A stretch of 64,000 nt of DNA from Clostridia bacterium (GCA_017475185.1 JAFVGB010000002.1:124001-188000); one strand, 5' to 3'; positions 17,180 through 26,155 are shown, counted from the first letter of the stretch. The notes: a model not told the origin generated them from the sequence alone. Numbers and translations are program-made.

Positions 17180-18229
17180 ATGAAAATACTATTTTTTAGT
17201 GATATTCACTTTCATCATACACATCGGTTTTCTCATATAACTCCAGATGGTATGACTATTCGTGAACAAGAACATTTATCATGTGCAGATACTATAATTA
17301 AAATCTGTAAAGAAGAAAATATAGATAGAATTGTATTTGGTGGAGATGCTTATGGTCCAGTTGGCGATAACATTTCATGTCAAACACAATATGTAATTTG
17401 TAAATTTTTTGAAAAATTACAATCCACTAATCTTCCAATAGATATTGTTGTAGGTAATCATGATTTATTGCTTGACACTATTAATAATAGAGAAGCTCAC
17501 AAATTAATTCCGTTTAAAAATTGGGAGAATATCAATGTTTATGACATGCCTTGTATTATTACCGATTATCATTTTATATATATGCCTTACAATATATGTG
17601 ATGAATATAATACGTCGTTTTTAGAAAATATAAAAAATAAAAATGAATATACTATTTTTTCACATTTAGAAATTCAGGGTATACACTTAGGAAATGGTAT
17701 ATTTACAAAAAAAGGAGTAGATATTGATCTTTTAAAAGAATTTAGAATGACTTTACAAGGTCATTATCATTCTGGAGGTAGTTTAGCAAAAAATATTCAG
17801 ATATGTGGGTCAACACAAAGGTTATCGTTTAAAGATAAAGGTACAGCTAGAAATAATATCATAATTTATAATACAGAAACGAATAAAATAGAGAGAAAAA
17901 GTTTTGAATGTCCAGATTGGTTAATTTTTACAGATGATAATTTGGATGATTTCTTAAAAATAGATAATAATAACTATGTAAAATTAGAATTATCTAGTGA
18001 TATTTTATTAACAAAAGAAATTCAAAATAAATTAAACCAAGTAAAAGATAAAGATGTACATATTGATTTGGAAAGAATTTCAATAAATAAAACAATAGAT
18101 ACAGAAATTGAAAGAGAAGATGATATAAGTGTTATGAAACAATTTGTAAATAATTCAGAAAATACAGATGAGTTTAAAGAAGCACTTATCGATGAAGGTG
18201 TTAGATTATATAATAAAGTTACAAAATAA
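17180..18229 (+). CDS. SbcD/Mre11-type nuclease (T4 gp47-like)
   Basis: A 349-residue calcineurin-like nuclease with the metal-site series of the Mre11 family: FFSDIHFHH at 5-13, FGGDAYGP near 55, VVGNHDLLL near 91, FSHLEIQG near 157 and LQGHYHSGG near 193. It is the partner of the gp46-like ATPase just upstream. In T4-like phages it lies in the reverse order relative to many genomes. The C-terminal 120 residues should hold the ATPase-binding helices and are poorly conserved. Start ATG at 17180 is the first in frame. Confidence 0.92.
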   Translation: MKILFFSDIHFHHTHRFSHITPDGMTIREQEHLSCADTIIKICKEENIDRIVFGGDAYGPVGDNISCQTQYVICKFFEKLQSTNLPIDIVVGNHDLLLDTINNREAHKLIPFKNWENINVYDMPCIITDYHFIYMPYNICDEYNTSFLENIKNKNEYTIFSHLEIQGIHLGNGIFTKKGVDIDLLKEFRMTLQGHYHSGGSLAKNIQICGSTQRLSFKDKGTARNNIIIYNTETNKIERKSFECPDWLIFTDDNLDDFLKIDNNNYVKLELSSDILLTKEIQNKLNQVKDKDVHIDLERISINKTIDTEIEREDDISVMKQFVNNSENTDEFKEALIDEGVRLYNKVTK

Positions 18230-18272
18230 TTGTTAGAAATGGAAAATTAATTTGTAGAAATTTTATAATAAA

Positions 18273-18295
18273 ACACTTCTAGTTTATATGAGAGA
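18273..18295 (+). promoter_or_regulatory. TTCTA-type promoter box upstream of the ssDNA-binding protein gene
   Basis: ACACTTCTAGTTTATATGAG starts 76 nt before the ATG at 18352, farther than most copies. The gap from 18230 to 18351 holds no gene. A longer untranslated leader could allow translational control, as gp32 of T4 regulates its own messenger RNA. That parallel is inference. Confidence 0.45.
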
Positions 18296-18351
18296 TATGA
18301 TAACTCTTTAAAACATAGACAAAACATTAAATTTAATTAGGAATATTAAAA

Positions 18352-19161
18352 ATGGAAAAAGAAATTAATACAGAATGGGTAAATACCGTGTTAAATACTG
18401 AAAGTAAAAAAGAATATTCTGGAGATCTTCCAGCTATTGATTGGTTAAAAGGTGGAAAAGATTATAAACGCCAATTAATTTTTAAAGTTTTACCAGCAAA
18501 TAGTAAAGAAAATAAAATTTTTAGTTGGATTGTTGGTACTCACTGGTTAAATACAGAAAGTGGAACTAAAAGATTTGTATGTCCAGAACAGACACCACAT
18601 TTAAAAGCTGCTGGTGTAAAATGTCCTGTTTGCGAAGCTAAAAGACGTTTATTAAAAGCTGGTTTTACAGAAGAAGATTTATCGGTGCAAGGTAAATTTG
18701 GTTTAATTCCAGTTTTTGATCCTCGTATTCAAAGTAATATTAAAGTTGTTGTAACTGGATCAGATACAAGACAGGATTGGGATAAAGCTCATGTATCTAT
18801 TTTACAGCAAAATGGAAGTTTCTTAACAAAATGGATGGTAGAAAAACACATTGATAAAGAAATTCCAGATTTTACTAGTTGGGAACATAGCAATCTCATT
18901 AAGTTTAGCCGTCAAATGGATAATTCAAAATGGGAAAGAGATGTTACTTTTGTACAGTTTAATCCTACAGAAGAAGTTTTAGCTAAGTTAAAAGAAGAAA
19001 ATGAAGCTTTAGTAATGCCTGATTTATGGAAAATGCCTGATGATCAAGCAATTATTGAAATTACAGGTATTGTAAATACAATGGAAGAGAATTATATGAA
19101 AGTTAAAGAAGCTTGTAATACAAATTCTCAACCAGATGACGATGATGATATTCCGTTTTAA
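18352..19161 (+). CDS. Single-stranded DNA-binding protein (T4 gp32-like)
   Basis: A 269-residue protein. The zinc ligands His64, Cys77, Cys91 and Cys94 match the spacing of T4 gp32 (His64, Cys77, Cys87, Cys90) except for a four-residue longer loop. The C terminus is acidic and ends QPDDDDDIPF, the kind of tip that recruits replication partners. It coats single strands during replication, recombination and repair. It has its own promoter box and is followed by a strong terminator, so it is a single-gene transcript, which fits its usual high expression. Confidence 0.92.
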   Translation: MEKEINTEWVNTVLNTESKKEYSGDLPAIDWLKGGKDYKRQLIFKVLPANSKENKIFSWIVGTHWLNTESGTKRFVCPEQTPHLKAAGVKCPVCEAKRRLLKAGFTEEDLSVQGKFGLIPVFDPRIQSNIKVVVTGSDTRQDWDKAHVSILQQNGSFLTKWMVEKHIDKEIPDFTSWEHSNLIKFSRQMDNSKWERDVTFVQFNPTEEVLAKLKEENEALVMPDLWKMPDDQAIIEITGIVNTMEENYMKVKEACNTNSQPDDDDDIPF

Positions 19162-19185
19162 TTGATGGAATGTTTTGTCCCGGAA

Positions 19186-19221
19186 AGGGAGTAATTTAAT
19201 AGTTACTCCCTACTCTTTTTT
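19186..19221 (+). terminator. Rho-independent terminator after the ssDNA-binding protein gene
   Basis: A perfect 9-bp stem AGGGAGTAA (19186-19194) with TTACTCCCT (19203-19211) is followed by T residues at 19216-19221. The stem shares the core AGGGAGT/ACTCCCT with the terminator at 44424. Confidence 0.85.
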
Positions 19222-19237
19222 AAGGTATAATATATAG

Positions 19238-19741
19238 ATGAAACAAACTCCTTTAAAAAGTACGCATAATCAATTGAAAAAGACACCTTTAAAATCCAAT
19301 TCAAAAGGACTAAAGGTGTCTTCATCTTTAAGAAAGGTAGGAAATATAAATATTATTACCTTAAAAAATAAAAAAGTTCATTTAAAACAAACTGGTCAAT
19401 TAAAAAATAATGGTTCAGAATTAAATAAAAATACTGAGCTTAAAAAGCAAAATGAAAAATCAAAAACTAAATGGGAGCAGGTTCGCAATCAAATACTAGA
19501 ACGTGATAATTTTAAATGTATAGTTTGTGGAAAACCAGCTACACAAGTACATCATATACATTTAAGATCTAAGCGTAAAGATTTAATATATGAAAAAAAT
19601 AATTTAGTTAGTTTATGTGATAAATGTCATTTTCATCAAAGTAATGATTTATATAAAGAACAAACAGAAGTAATAGCTAAAGCTAAACATATAACAGTTG
19701 AAGAATTACTTAAATTTGCAGAAACAAGGAGTGAAGAATAA
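19238..19741 (+). CDS. HNH endonuclease
   Basis: A 167-residue protein. Residues 1-75 are basic with repeats of the 'TPLKS' type common before phage HNH domains. The HNH domain follows: CIVC at 94-97, the catalytic VHHIH at 104-108, NNLVSLC around 121-127 and CDKCH at 127-131. In tailed phages small HNH proteins can be homing endonucleases or packaging-associated nucleases. Here it is free-standing between gp32-like and sigma-like genes, which fits a homing element. It starts 16 nt after the terminator and reads directly into the next gene. Confidence 0.88.
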   Translation: MKQTPLKSTHNQLKKTPLKSNSKGLKVSSSLRKVGNINIITLKNKKVHLKQTGQLKNNGSELNKNTELKKQNEKSKTKWEQVRNQILERDNFKCIVCGKPATQVHHIHLRSKRKDLIYEKNNLVSLCDKCHFHQSNDLYKEQTEVIAKAKHITVEELLKFAETRSEE

Positions 19742-20191
19742 ATGCTTGAATTTGATATAGAAAAAGTAGAGGCTTTAGATTTTGAAAAAATTAAAGAACA
19801 ATTACAATATATTTTTAAGACAGATGAAGATATTGTAAATTTTGTTAATTTTCTTAAAAACGTTCAAAAATTTGTTAGTTTAAGTGATGATAAGCGTCAT
19901 ATGCTTCAAGTTAATCTTAGTTATTTTAAATCACAAATTTCTTTATATGAAAAGAAAATTAAATTGCTTATTGATAAAAAGAAAAACGAACAAGTAAGAT
20001 TAGCTATTAAAAAAGCAAAAGGTATTGGTGAAAAAATAACTGAGAATACTGTTACTTATTATAGTGAAGAAAATGAAACGTTAGAAGGCTTATTGGAAAT
20101 TTATGCTTTAGTTAGTGCTTGGGCTAGTTATATGAATGATTTATATTTTATGTGCGGTCAAACAAATAAGAATTTGGGCTCAAATTATTAA
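19742..20191 (+). CDS. Unknown helical protein, possibly a recombination mediator
   Basis: A 149-residue, largely helical protein. It begins on the base after the HNH stop codon. A basic stretch, YEKKIKLLIDKKKNEQVRLAIKKAKG, is likely to contact nucleic acid or an acidic partner. It is followed by a conserved-looking acidic-aromatic C-terminal half (WASYMNDLYFMC). Size, charge pattern and position near gp32-like and gp46/47-like genes recall UvsY of T4, the recombination mediator, but no motif proves it. The alternative is an unrelated small replication factor. Confidence 0.4.
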   Translation: MLEFDIEKVEALDFEKIKEQLQYIFKTDEDIVNFVNFLKNVQKFVSLSDDKRHMLQVNLSYFKSQISLYEKKIKLLIDKKKNEQVRLAIKKAKGIGEKITENTVTYYSEENETLEGLLEIYALVSAWASYMNDLYFMCGQTNKNLGSNY

Positions 20192-20251
20192 CAAAAAGTA
20201 AATGTTGGAAAATTACATGTGAAAAAAGAAAATTTGGGTTTTTATAAATAA

Positions 20252-20275
20252 AAAGAATTCTATATATTTTATTTA
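20252..20275 (+). promoter_or_regulatory. TTCTA-type promoter box upstream of the sigma-like gene
   Basis: AAAGAATTCTATATATTTTA lies 49 nt before the ATG at 20306. If the box is read by the sigma-like protein itself, the gene would be self-activating. That is inference. Confidence 0.4.
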
Positions 20276-20305
20276 GATAAAAAATTTTTTGGAGTAGAAG
20301 AGAAA

Positions 20306-21346
20306 ATGCCAAGAACAACTGGGATGAAAACTATTAAAAAAGCTAAGTTACAGAAAAGAACTAATCGTAAACAAAACTTTAAAAAATTTTTTGAAATGGG
20401 ATGTACCGATAAGCAGTTATTTCTCAATGCTTGTAAAAATGATGAAAATTTGCTTATTTATACTTGTTTAAAACCATCTGAATTAGACGAATATTTAGAC
20501 AAATTAAAAGAATTTGAAACTATTGACGAAAAAATGGATTATCTTGTGAATAATCAACCATTTATGAATGAAAACTTAGAAAGATTTGAAAGATGCGTTG
20601 AATCAATTGCAGCTTATTTAAAAGGTTATATTGAGTATAATGGTTATCGTATGGCTAATTCATCTGGTGATAATAATGATTGGACATCTGAATTTTGGGC
20701 AAAATTTTGTAAAATATGTCAATTTTATCGTACAAGGTGGTTTTTTCCTGATAGCTTAAAAAAGAAATCAACAGTAGTATATAATAAAATACAATATAAA
20801 GAATTTGTATATATTTGCAGATTGTCAATTACCGGTGAACGTAAACATTTAGCATTTTTAGCTACTATGGATGAAAATTCTTCTATATTTAAAATGTCTT
20901 TAGATAGTAAGATTGACAGCGAACATGGTAATGATAAAACTTTAGCTGATGTTTTACCTGCTCAACAAGATGGTGAATATATGGCTAGTTTATCTAATGT
21001 TAATAATATATTAAAGAAAGCTTTAAGTTTTTGTGATCAATATAATGATGCTAAAAATTATAAAGAAAAAATTGCAGATTTTTATAGTAAACAAGATCCA
21101 GTTGGTTTTGATAAAAAGACAATTATGTTAGGTAAAATCTTTTTATATAAAGCTGGTTTAGTTAGTCCTAAAATTTTACAATTTATTAAAACACTTTCAT
21201 CTACATATAAATCTCGTTATAATTTAAGTAATGCTAGAATATTAACACAAATTGATGAATTTAAGCAATATAAAACATTTAAACCAAAAAAGCAATCTGA
21301 TTTAACATATAAAGAATTAATTTTGAGAAAAAGAGGTGAATTATAA
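20306..21346 (+). CDS. Probable phage RNA polymerase sigma factor
   Basis: A 346-residue protein. The segment SLDSKIDSEHGNDKTLADVLP near residues 200-220 has the form of sigma-70 domain 3 ('SLDxPI ... DxxLxDxLPD'). The upstream region around residues 120-180 (DWTSEFWAKFCKICQFYRTRWF) resembles sigma region 2, the part that melts the promoter. The N terminus is basic and region 4 is not obvious. In T4-like phages gp55 directs host polymerase to late promoters. This protein may direct it to the GTTCTA boxes found throughout the window. It overlaps the DHFR start by one base (TAATG). Confidence 0.6.
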   Translation: MPRTTGMKTIKKAKLQKRTNRKQNFKKFFEMGCTDKQLFLNACKNDENLLIYTCLKPSELDEYLDKLKEFETIDEKMDYLVNNQPFMNENLERFERCVESIAAYLKGYIEYNGYRMANSSGDNNDWTSEFWAKFCKICQFYRTRWFFPDSLKKKSTVVYNKIQYKEFVYICRLSITGERKHLAFLATMDENSSIFKMSLDSKIDSEHGNDKTLADVLPAQQDGEYMASLSNVNNILKKALSFCDQYNDAKNYKEKIADFYSKQDPVGFDKKTIMLGKIFLYKAGLVSPKILQFIKTLSSTYKSRYNLSNARILTQIDEFKQYKTFKPKKQSDLTYKELILRKRGEL

Positions 21347-21912
21347 TGACAAAAGAAATAGCTGCAATTTTAGCTGTTGGTCCTTATGGAGTTATAGGTA
21401 AAGGTGATAAGTTAGTTTGGCATTCAAAAGCTGATTTTAAGCACTTTAAAGCAAAAACAATGAATTGGCCATGTATATTTGGAGCTACAACTTTTTATGG
21501 TTTACCAAATTATCCATTGAAAAATAGATTAAATATAGTATTAAATAAACCACAAAAGGAAGATACTTTAGTTGATCCTCGTGGTTGGTTAACTTTTAAT
21601 GATATAACTAAAGCATATGAATATTGTGAAAATTATGATAATGTATTTGTATGTGGTGGTAAATCTATATATGAATATGTAATTAAAAATAATTTAGTTA
21701 ATACAATTTATTTAACTGAAGTAAAATCTGATAAATTAGAAGAAGAAATTCATAATAATATAGATGATTATGTAAGACTAAATATAGATTTTAACTTATT
21801 CGAGCATGGCGGTTGGGTATGTAGTAGTTTTGAGTATCCATCTGAAGAAGATATGAAAGATGATGATGTAAAAGTAAAATTCATAAAATATATTCGAATA
21901 AATGAAGTATAA
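21346..21912 (+). CDS. Dihydrofolate reductase
   Basis: A 188-residue DHFR, which reduces dihydrofolate with NADPH to supply tetrahydrofolate for thymidylate synthesis. Visible marks are AAILAVGPYGVIGKGDKLVW at the start, catalytic Asp30 in HSKADFKHFK, the NADPH-loop-like IFGATTFYGLP, KNRLNIVL, and VFVCGGKSIYEYV near residue 100 matching the 'GGG..Y' nucleotide motif. In T4 the frd gene is also a phage gene. No thymidylate synthase is in the window. It is followed by a GTTCTA box and a terminator. Confidence 0.9.
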   Translation: MTKEIAAILAVGPYGVIGKGDKLVWHSKADFKHFKAKTMNWPCIFGATTFYGLPNYPLKNRLNIVLNKPQKEDTLVDPRGWLTFNDITKAYEYCENYDNVFVCGGKSIYEYVIKNNLVNTIYLTEVKSDKLEEEIHNNIDDYVRLNIDFNLFEHGGWVCSSFEYPSEEDMKDDDVKVKFIKYIRINEV

Positions 21913-21930
21913 GTTCTAAATTTAGTCATT
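21910..21930 (+). promoter_or_regulatory. GTTCTA-type box directly before a terminator
   Basis: TAAGTTCTAAATTTAGTCAT begins at the DHFR stop codon. Only about 35-70 nt lie between it and the terminator hairpin at 21951-21987, with no open frame. It may be a chance copy or the promoter of a very short RNA. Confidence 0.3.
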
Positions 21931-21950
21931 AGTTTTTAAACTATGATAGA

Positions 21951-21992
21951 AGTCGTTGCGGTTTTTCCCTCCTTTTCCGTAGCGACTTTTTT
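21951..21992 (+). terminator. Rho-independent terminator after DHFR
   Basis: An 11-bp stem (two G-T pairs), AGTCGTTGCGG at 21951-21961 with CCGTAGCGACT at 21977-21987, is followed by T residues to 21992. It separates the DNA-metabolism genes from the tail-fibre genes. Confidence 0.85.
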
Positions 21993-22037
21993 ATTTATTA
22001 TTAAACTAATATCAATCAATAACCAATAAAAAGTATA

Positions 22038-22060
22038 AAAAAGTTCTAAATAAAAAGAAT
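22038..22060 (+). promoter_or_regulatory. GTTCTA-type promoter box upstream of the fibre region
   Basis: AAAGTTCTAAATAAAAAGAA lies 45 nt before the ATG at 22088, after the DHFR terminator. It is the first of the boxes that could drive the fibre genes. Confidence 0.5.
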
Positions 22061-22087
22061 GAATGAGTTATTTTTTGAGAAAATGCA

Positions 22088-22978
22088 ATGGTCTCTATAC
22101 AAAATAAAATAATACATAGATTTATACGTAATTTTTCAGATTATGATGTCGATGGACCATACTATGGTCAAATTATCCCTACAGATACACAAGCTTTTGC
22201 AATATATCCAGAAGATAGTGAAACTCCAGGTGTTTATTATGTACTTGGAGATGGTATTCATACATATACAGAAATTAAACGTGGCTTAGGTGATAATGAA
22301 GCGGCTAAAGAATATCCTATGTTTACGAAAGCTGACTTAAGAGCTTTAAAAGAAAAAGCTGATAAATCTTATGTTGATGCTTTAATAGATAAAGTAAAAG
22401 AAATTATTAGGGATATTGTTATAGATATAGATGGACTTGGTCGAAGAATAACTCAAAACGAAGAAGACATTGCATATTTAATAGATAATACTTATACAAA
22501 AGAAGAAATTGATAGCAACTATGCCAAATATAAACAAATAGATGAAAATCATAGAACAGTTGCTGTTTCAAGTCCAATTGTTGAAGAGATACCTAATAGT
22601 GATGTAGCAACACATGATAGTAATAAAGGTTTAGGTGGATGGCATGAGGTTGCAACATTACATGATATGCAAACTATTCAACCTTCAAGAAAAAGAGAAG
22701 GTATGGCTGTATATGTAAATGAAGTTGATGGTTTGTATGTATTACGAAATGGTGAATGGAAATTATTTGCTTCACAAGCAAAAACAGATGGATATGTTTA
22801 TTATCAAAGAGTACCTAGTGCTGAATGGAATGTATATCATGGATTAATAAAATATCCAAGTGTGACAGTTGTTGACACAGCTAAAAACGAAGTATTGGCT
22901 GATGTTACATATATAGATACAAATAGTGTAACAATTAGGTTTAATCAACCGGTGAGTGGCTATGCGTATTTAAATTAA
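22088..22978 (+). CDS. Tail-fibre or baseplate-attached protein
   Basis: A 296-residue protein. Residues 15-85 look like a fibre attachment domain (YYGQIIPTDTQAFAIYPED). Residues 95-170 form a probable coiled coil with the TKEEIDSNYAKY fibre-type element. The C-terminal 60 residues read like the common phage fibre tip module (VPSAEWNVYHGLIKYPSVTV ... VSGYAYLN). A ribosome-binding GAGA lies 7 nt before the ATG at 22088; an out-of-frame ATG at 22083 is ignored. It opens the fibre region. Confidence 0.65.
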   Translation: MVSIQNKIIHRFIRNFSDYDVDGPYYGQIIPTDTQAFAIYPEDSETPGVYYVLGDGIHTYTEIKRGLGDNEAAKEYPMFTKADLRALKEKADKSYVDALIDKVKEIIRDIVIDIDGLGRRITQNEEDIAYLIDNTYTKEEIDSNYAKYKQIDENHRTVAVSSPIVEEIPNSDVATHDSNKGLGGWHEVATLHDMQTIQPSRKREGMAVYVNEVDGLYVLRNGEWKLFASQAKTDGYVYYQRVPSAEWNVYHGLIKYPSVTVVDTAKNEVLADVTYIDTNSVTIRFNQPVSGYAYLN

Positions 22979-23000
22979 TTTTTAATTAGGAATAAGTAAA

Positions 23001-24698
23001 ATGAAAATTGGTATAGATTTAAATTTAAGACAAAATGAAATTCAAAATGGCGTCTTTCAAAATTTAGTAGCCGCTCCAGAAACACCTAAGTTAGGTCAAG
23101 CTTATTTTGATACAACTATGGGTAAGTATGGTTTGTATGAAGGTACACCTGGTAATGAATATTGGGCATACTATGCTACTGTAGAAGATTTACAAAAAGC
23201 TATTGATGATTTAGGTACAATGGCTTATGAAGACAAAAATGATTATTATACAAAACAAGATATAGTTGATCATTTTTGGAGTAATAATGATAAAACTTTA
23301 GCTACTGGTCATTTTAAAGTTGAAACAGATGGTACAAATGGTAAAGCTATAGTTTGGAATGAAGAAACTGGCGGTGGTGCTCAATTTATTAATAAAGATG
23401 GCACTGAATCATTTGTCGGTGTTAATGATGGTGGTATTGCCTCTGGGAATAAAAAATTAGTAGCTCAAATTTATGCAGATAAAAAAGTCGGTGATACTTG
23501 GGTAGGTGCAAAATTAGATGTTACTAATGAGGGTATGTATTATACCGTTGGTGGTGATAAGTTTGCTCAACGCGCTGTTGATGCCAATGAAATTGCTACA
23601 CATGGTACAGTTGATGCTGAAGCTGCAGCTCGCCAACAAGCAGATGAAGCTTTAAAACAAGAAGTATTATCACATTTATGGAATAATAATACATCATTTG
23701 ATACTGGTTATTTTCAAACAGAGGCTTCCGATGCAAACGGTACAGCAAAAATTTGGAATGAAGTTGATGGTGGTGGTATTCAACATAATTCTGCTGCTGC
23801 TGATGGAGATACCGTATTTGTTGGTGTTCATGGCGATGATCAAGTAGGTGAATTTGTTTCTATTTATGCTAAAGATAAATCTGATAGCTCTAAAACAAAA
23901 AGAGTACTTGTTAAAACAGATGGTGCTTATTATTTAAAAAATAATGGTATTACAACTACTCCGAATGATGAAATTGCAACAATAGGTAATGTTTCAGGTA
24001 GTGTTGCTGAAGAAGAAGCTAGAGCTAAAGCTGCAGAGCAAGCCTTAGATGATAAAATCGGTATAGAACAAGGTAGAGCAGAAGCTGCAGAAGCTGCTTT
24101 AGATGAGGCAAAAGCAGATAAAGCTACGACATTAGCAGGTTATAATATTCAAGATGCCTATACTAAAGATGAAGTTGATGCCAAAATGTCCTCTGCTTTC
24201 CATTATAGAGGTTCTGTAGATTATTATGACGATTTACCTGAATCTGGTAATATGGAAGGTGATGTATGGAATATTAAATATGCAGATCCTGATCACGGTG
24301 TAGATGCTGGTGATAATGTAGTTTGGGTTGAATTAGATGAAAGTGATGAGTCTGGTCTCGGTGGTTATTGGGATGTACTTGCTGGTATTATGGATCTTTC
24401 AGCTTATGCTAAGAAAACTGAAGTACAGGCAGTTGAACAAGAATTAACTGAATTTAAGACAAATTTAAAAGTTGCTGAATTTAATCCAGAAATTGAAGTT
24501 GGTGCTAGTGGTTATGCTACATGGACAATTCCACATACTCACGGTGAAGATGTTGTTGTAGCTGTTAAAGAAGTTAGTACTAAAGAAGAAATTTTAGCAA
24601 ACATTACACAAAATAATAATAGTGTAACAATCGGAATAAATGCTGAACCAAATACTACTTTGGCTGCTAATACTTATAAAGCAATTATTATCGGTTAA
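23001..24698 (+). CDS. Tail fibre protein with two repeated modules
   Basis: A 565-residue fibre protein. Two similar modules of about 130 residues begin at HFWSNNDKTLATGHF (near 89) and HLWNNNTSFDTGYF (near 225). Each is followed by an 'AKIWNE..GGG.Q' strand. Coiled-coil segments rich in Ala and Glu follow (EEEARAKAAEQALDDKIG). The C-terminal module (WTIPHTHGEDVVVAVKEV to the end) is a typical beta-rich fibre tip. These proteins trimerise and touch the host surface. It is part of the unit that begins at 22088. Confidence 0.7.
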   Translation: MKIGIDLNLRQNEIQNGVFQNLVAAPETPKLGQAYFDTTMGKYGLYEGTPGNEYWAYYATVEDLQKAIDDLGTMAYEDKNDYYTKQDIVDHFWSNNDKTLATGHFKVETDGTNGKAIVWNEETGGGAQFINKDGTESFVGVNDGGIASGNKKLVAQIYADKKVGDTWVGAKLDVTNEGMYYTVGGDKFAQRAVDANEIATHGTVDAEAAARQQADEALKQEVLSHLWNNNTSFDTGYFQTEASDANGTAKIWNEVDGGGIQHNSAAADGDTVFVGVHGDDQVGEFVSIYAKDKSDSSKTKRVLVKTDGAYYLKNNGITTTPNDEIATIGNVSGSVAEEEARAKAAEQALDDKIGIEQGRAEAAEAALDEAKADKATTLAGYNIQDAYTKDEVDAKMSSAFHYRGSVDYYDDLPESGNMEGDVWNIKYADPDHGVDAGDNVVWVELDESDESGLGGYWDVLAGIMDLSAYAKKTEVQAVEQELTEFKTNLKVAEFNPEIEVGASGYATWTIPHTHGEDVVVAVKEVSTKEEILANITQNNNSVTIGINAEPNTTLAANTYKAIIIG

Positions 24699-24723
24699 TT
24701 TACATTGATTTGGAGAGATATCA

Positions 24724-25170
24724 ATGACAGCATCTAATGTTGGAAAATATTATAACCTTGATAGAGACTCAAGCTTATCAGCTAATTCTGATTATCATAT
24801 TCCATCACAAAAAGCCGTTAAATCAGCGCTTGCTACAAAACAAGATACTTTAACGGCTGGTGCTAATATAGTAATTGATGGAAATACGATTAGTGCTGTT
24901 GTTGAATCAAATGTTCTAAAATTCGAAGATGTTTCAGTTACTACAGATACTTTTGTAGAAGATGAAACATATGAATCATATCCATTTAAGGCAAATATCA
25001 GGTTAACTGGAGTAACTGACGAGATGTTTCCTACAGTTATTTTTAGTGTTCCTGATGCTTTATCTGGTAATTATTTATTTGTTGTAGAAACTTATGATGG
25101 TGGAGTAACTATATGGAGTAAAGCTGTTCCTGAATCCACATTAGTTATTCCAACCATCGTATGTCAATAG
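24724..25170 (+). CDS. Small fibre protein
   Basis: A 148-residue protein. Its first 60 residues carry the modular fibre element SDYHIPSQKAVKSALATKQD and then the strand GANIVIDGNTISA. The C-terminal half resembles the C-terminal half of the next gene's product (paired strands ending in an 'I.P.VV' motif). Good GGAGAG ribosome binding site. It probably binds at the tail or head surface as a tip or accessory protein; function is inferred. Confidence 0.6.
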   Translation: MTASNVGKYYNLDRDSSLSANSDYHIPSQKAVKSALATKQDTLTAGANIVIDGNTISAVVESNVLKFEDVSVTTDTFVEDETYESYPFKANIRLTGVTDEMFPTVIFSVPDALSGNYLFVVETYDGGVTIWSKAVPESTLVIPTIVCQ

Positions 25171-25179
25171 GAGTCTAAT

Positions 25180-25701
25180 ATGTCAAAACGTTTTCCTGGT
25201 GTATATCCTCCAAATTGGAAACCTGGAATGGCTGTTCCAGGTACACGTCATTTGTCATATTGGGATGAATTACTTGGTGGTAAATTAGACAAAAAATATA
25301 AACCAAATACTATTTATGCAGTTGATGAAAATGGTAATCAAGTAATGATTGGTTTTGATGAATTAGGTATAAAAGATGCTCCTATGGATAACAAAGAATA
25401 TGCACGTAAAAATGGTACCTGGGATCAAGTAGATACATATACATTTAAATTGAATAATGTACACATTTATAGAGTTAATTGGGAAAGATATAATAATGCA
25501 AGTGATATTTACTTGTATGAATATAAAATAGTAGATGAAAGAATTACAGATCAACTTATTCCTAATGTAATTTTTAATGAAACAGAATCTATATCAGGTT
25601 TATTTTCTCCAATTACAAATACAAGTAATGGATATGTTTCTATTTATGCAAAAGAAATACCTCAATCAGATTTTATAATACCGGTTGTATTATTCGAATA
25701 A
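25180..25701 (+). CDS. Small fibre protein
   Basis: A 173-residue protein. It starts with a proline-rich arm (FPGVYPPNWKPGMAVPG), then the fibre-tip element KDAPMDNKEYARKNGTWDQV common before distal fibre domains. The last 85 residues are a beta module like the end of the 24724-25170 product. AGGAG ribosome binding site. The proline-rich N terminus is likely the attachment part. Similar MSxRFPGVYP N termini also occur in tail sheath-type proteins, but the rest does not fit a sheath. Confidence 0.6.
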   Translation: MSKRFPGVYPPNWKPGMAVPGTRHLSYWDELLGGKLDKKYKPNTIYAVDENGNQVMIGFDELGIKDAPMDNKEYARKNGTWDQVDTYTFKLNNVHIYRVNWERYNNASDIYLYEYKIVDERITDQLIPNVIFNETESISGLFSPITNTSNGYVSIYAKEIPQSDFIIPVVLFE

Positions 25702-25717
25702 GGATAGGAAATAGATA

Positions 25718-26155
25718 ATGTTAGGTAAATCAAATAGTTCAGCATCAAATAGTTATATAAAAATTAAGAATCAGGATATAACTGTTACTGAAAACGGTAT
25801 TTATACACATGAAACCGGATATACTGGTTTAGGGACTGTTACAGTTACTGTTTCAGGTTCAGGTGGCGGTGATTTAGTATATGCAACAAATAATTCAAGT
25901 TTTGGTGTTGCACAAGATCAAAAGGTTTGGGTAAATGTAACTAAATTGGCTGATCAAACAAAAGTTTACACTATTGTAGATTATGCTAATACTAATGAGA
26001 ATTCTATCACAGGTGTTGCTAAAGAATCTGGTTTAATTGGTGATAGCATATTAATTTTAACTGTATTAGGTCTTGAGGTTGAAGGTGGGCCATTAATTAC
26101 AAAAGATGGATATTTCCTTACAACTAAAGCTAATGAAGTTCTATACTATAAATAA
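25718..26155 (+). CDS. Small fibre or adhesin protein
   Basis: A 145-residue protein beginning MLGKSNSS, related at its N terminus to the 1586-residue adhesin (MLGGTNSN). Both then have a module 'DITVTENGIYTHETGYTGLGTVTVTV'-like, given here only in outline. The C terminus (LITKDGYFLTTKANEVLYYK) matches the end of the 27393-27602 product in pattern, so these genes share interchangeable end modules. The last codons overlap a GTTCTA box at 26138. Surface-exposed accessory role inferred. Confidence 0.55.
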   Translation: MLGKSNSSASNSYIKIKNQDITVTENGIYTHETGYTGLGTVTVTVSGSGGGDLVYATNNSSFGVAQDQKVWVNVTKLADQTKVYTIVDYANTNENSITGVAKESGLIGDSILILTVLGLEVEGGPLITKDGYFLTTKANEVLYYK

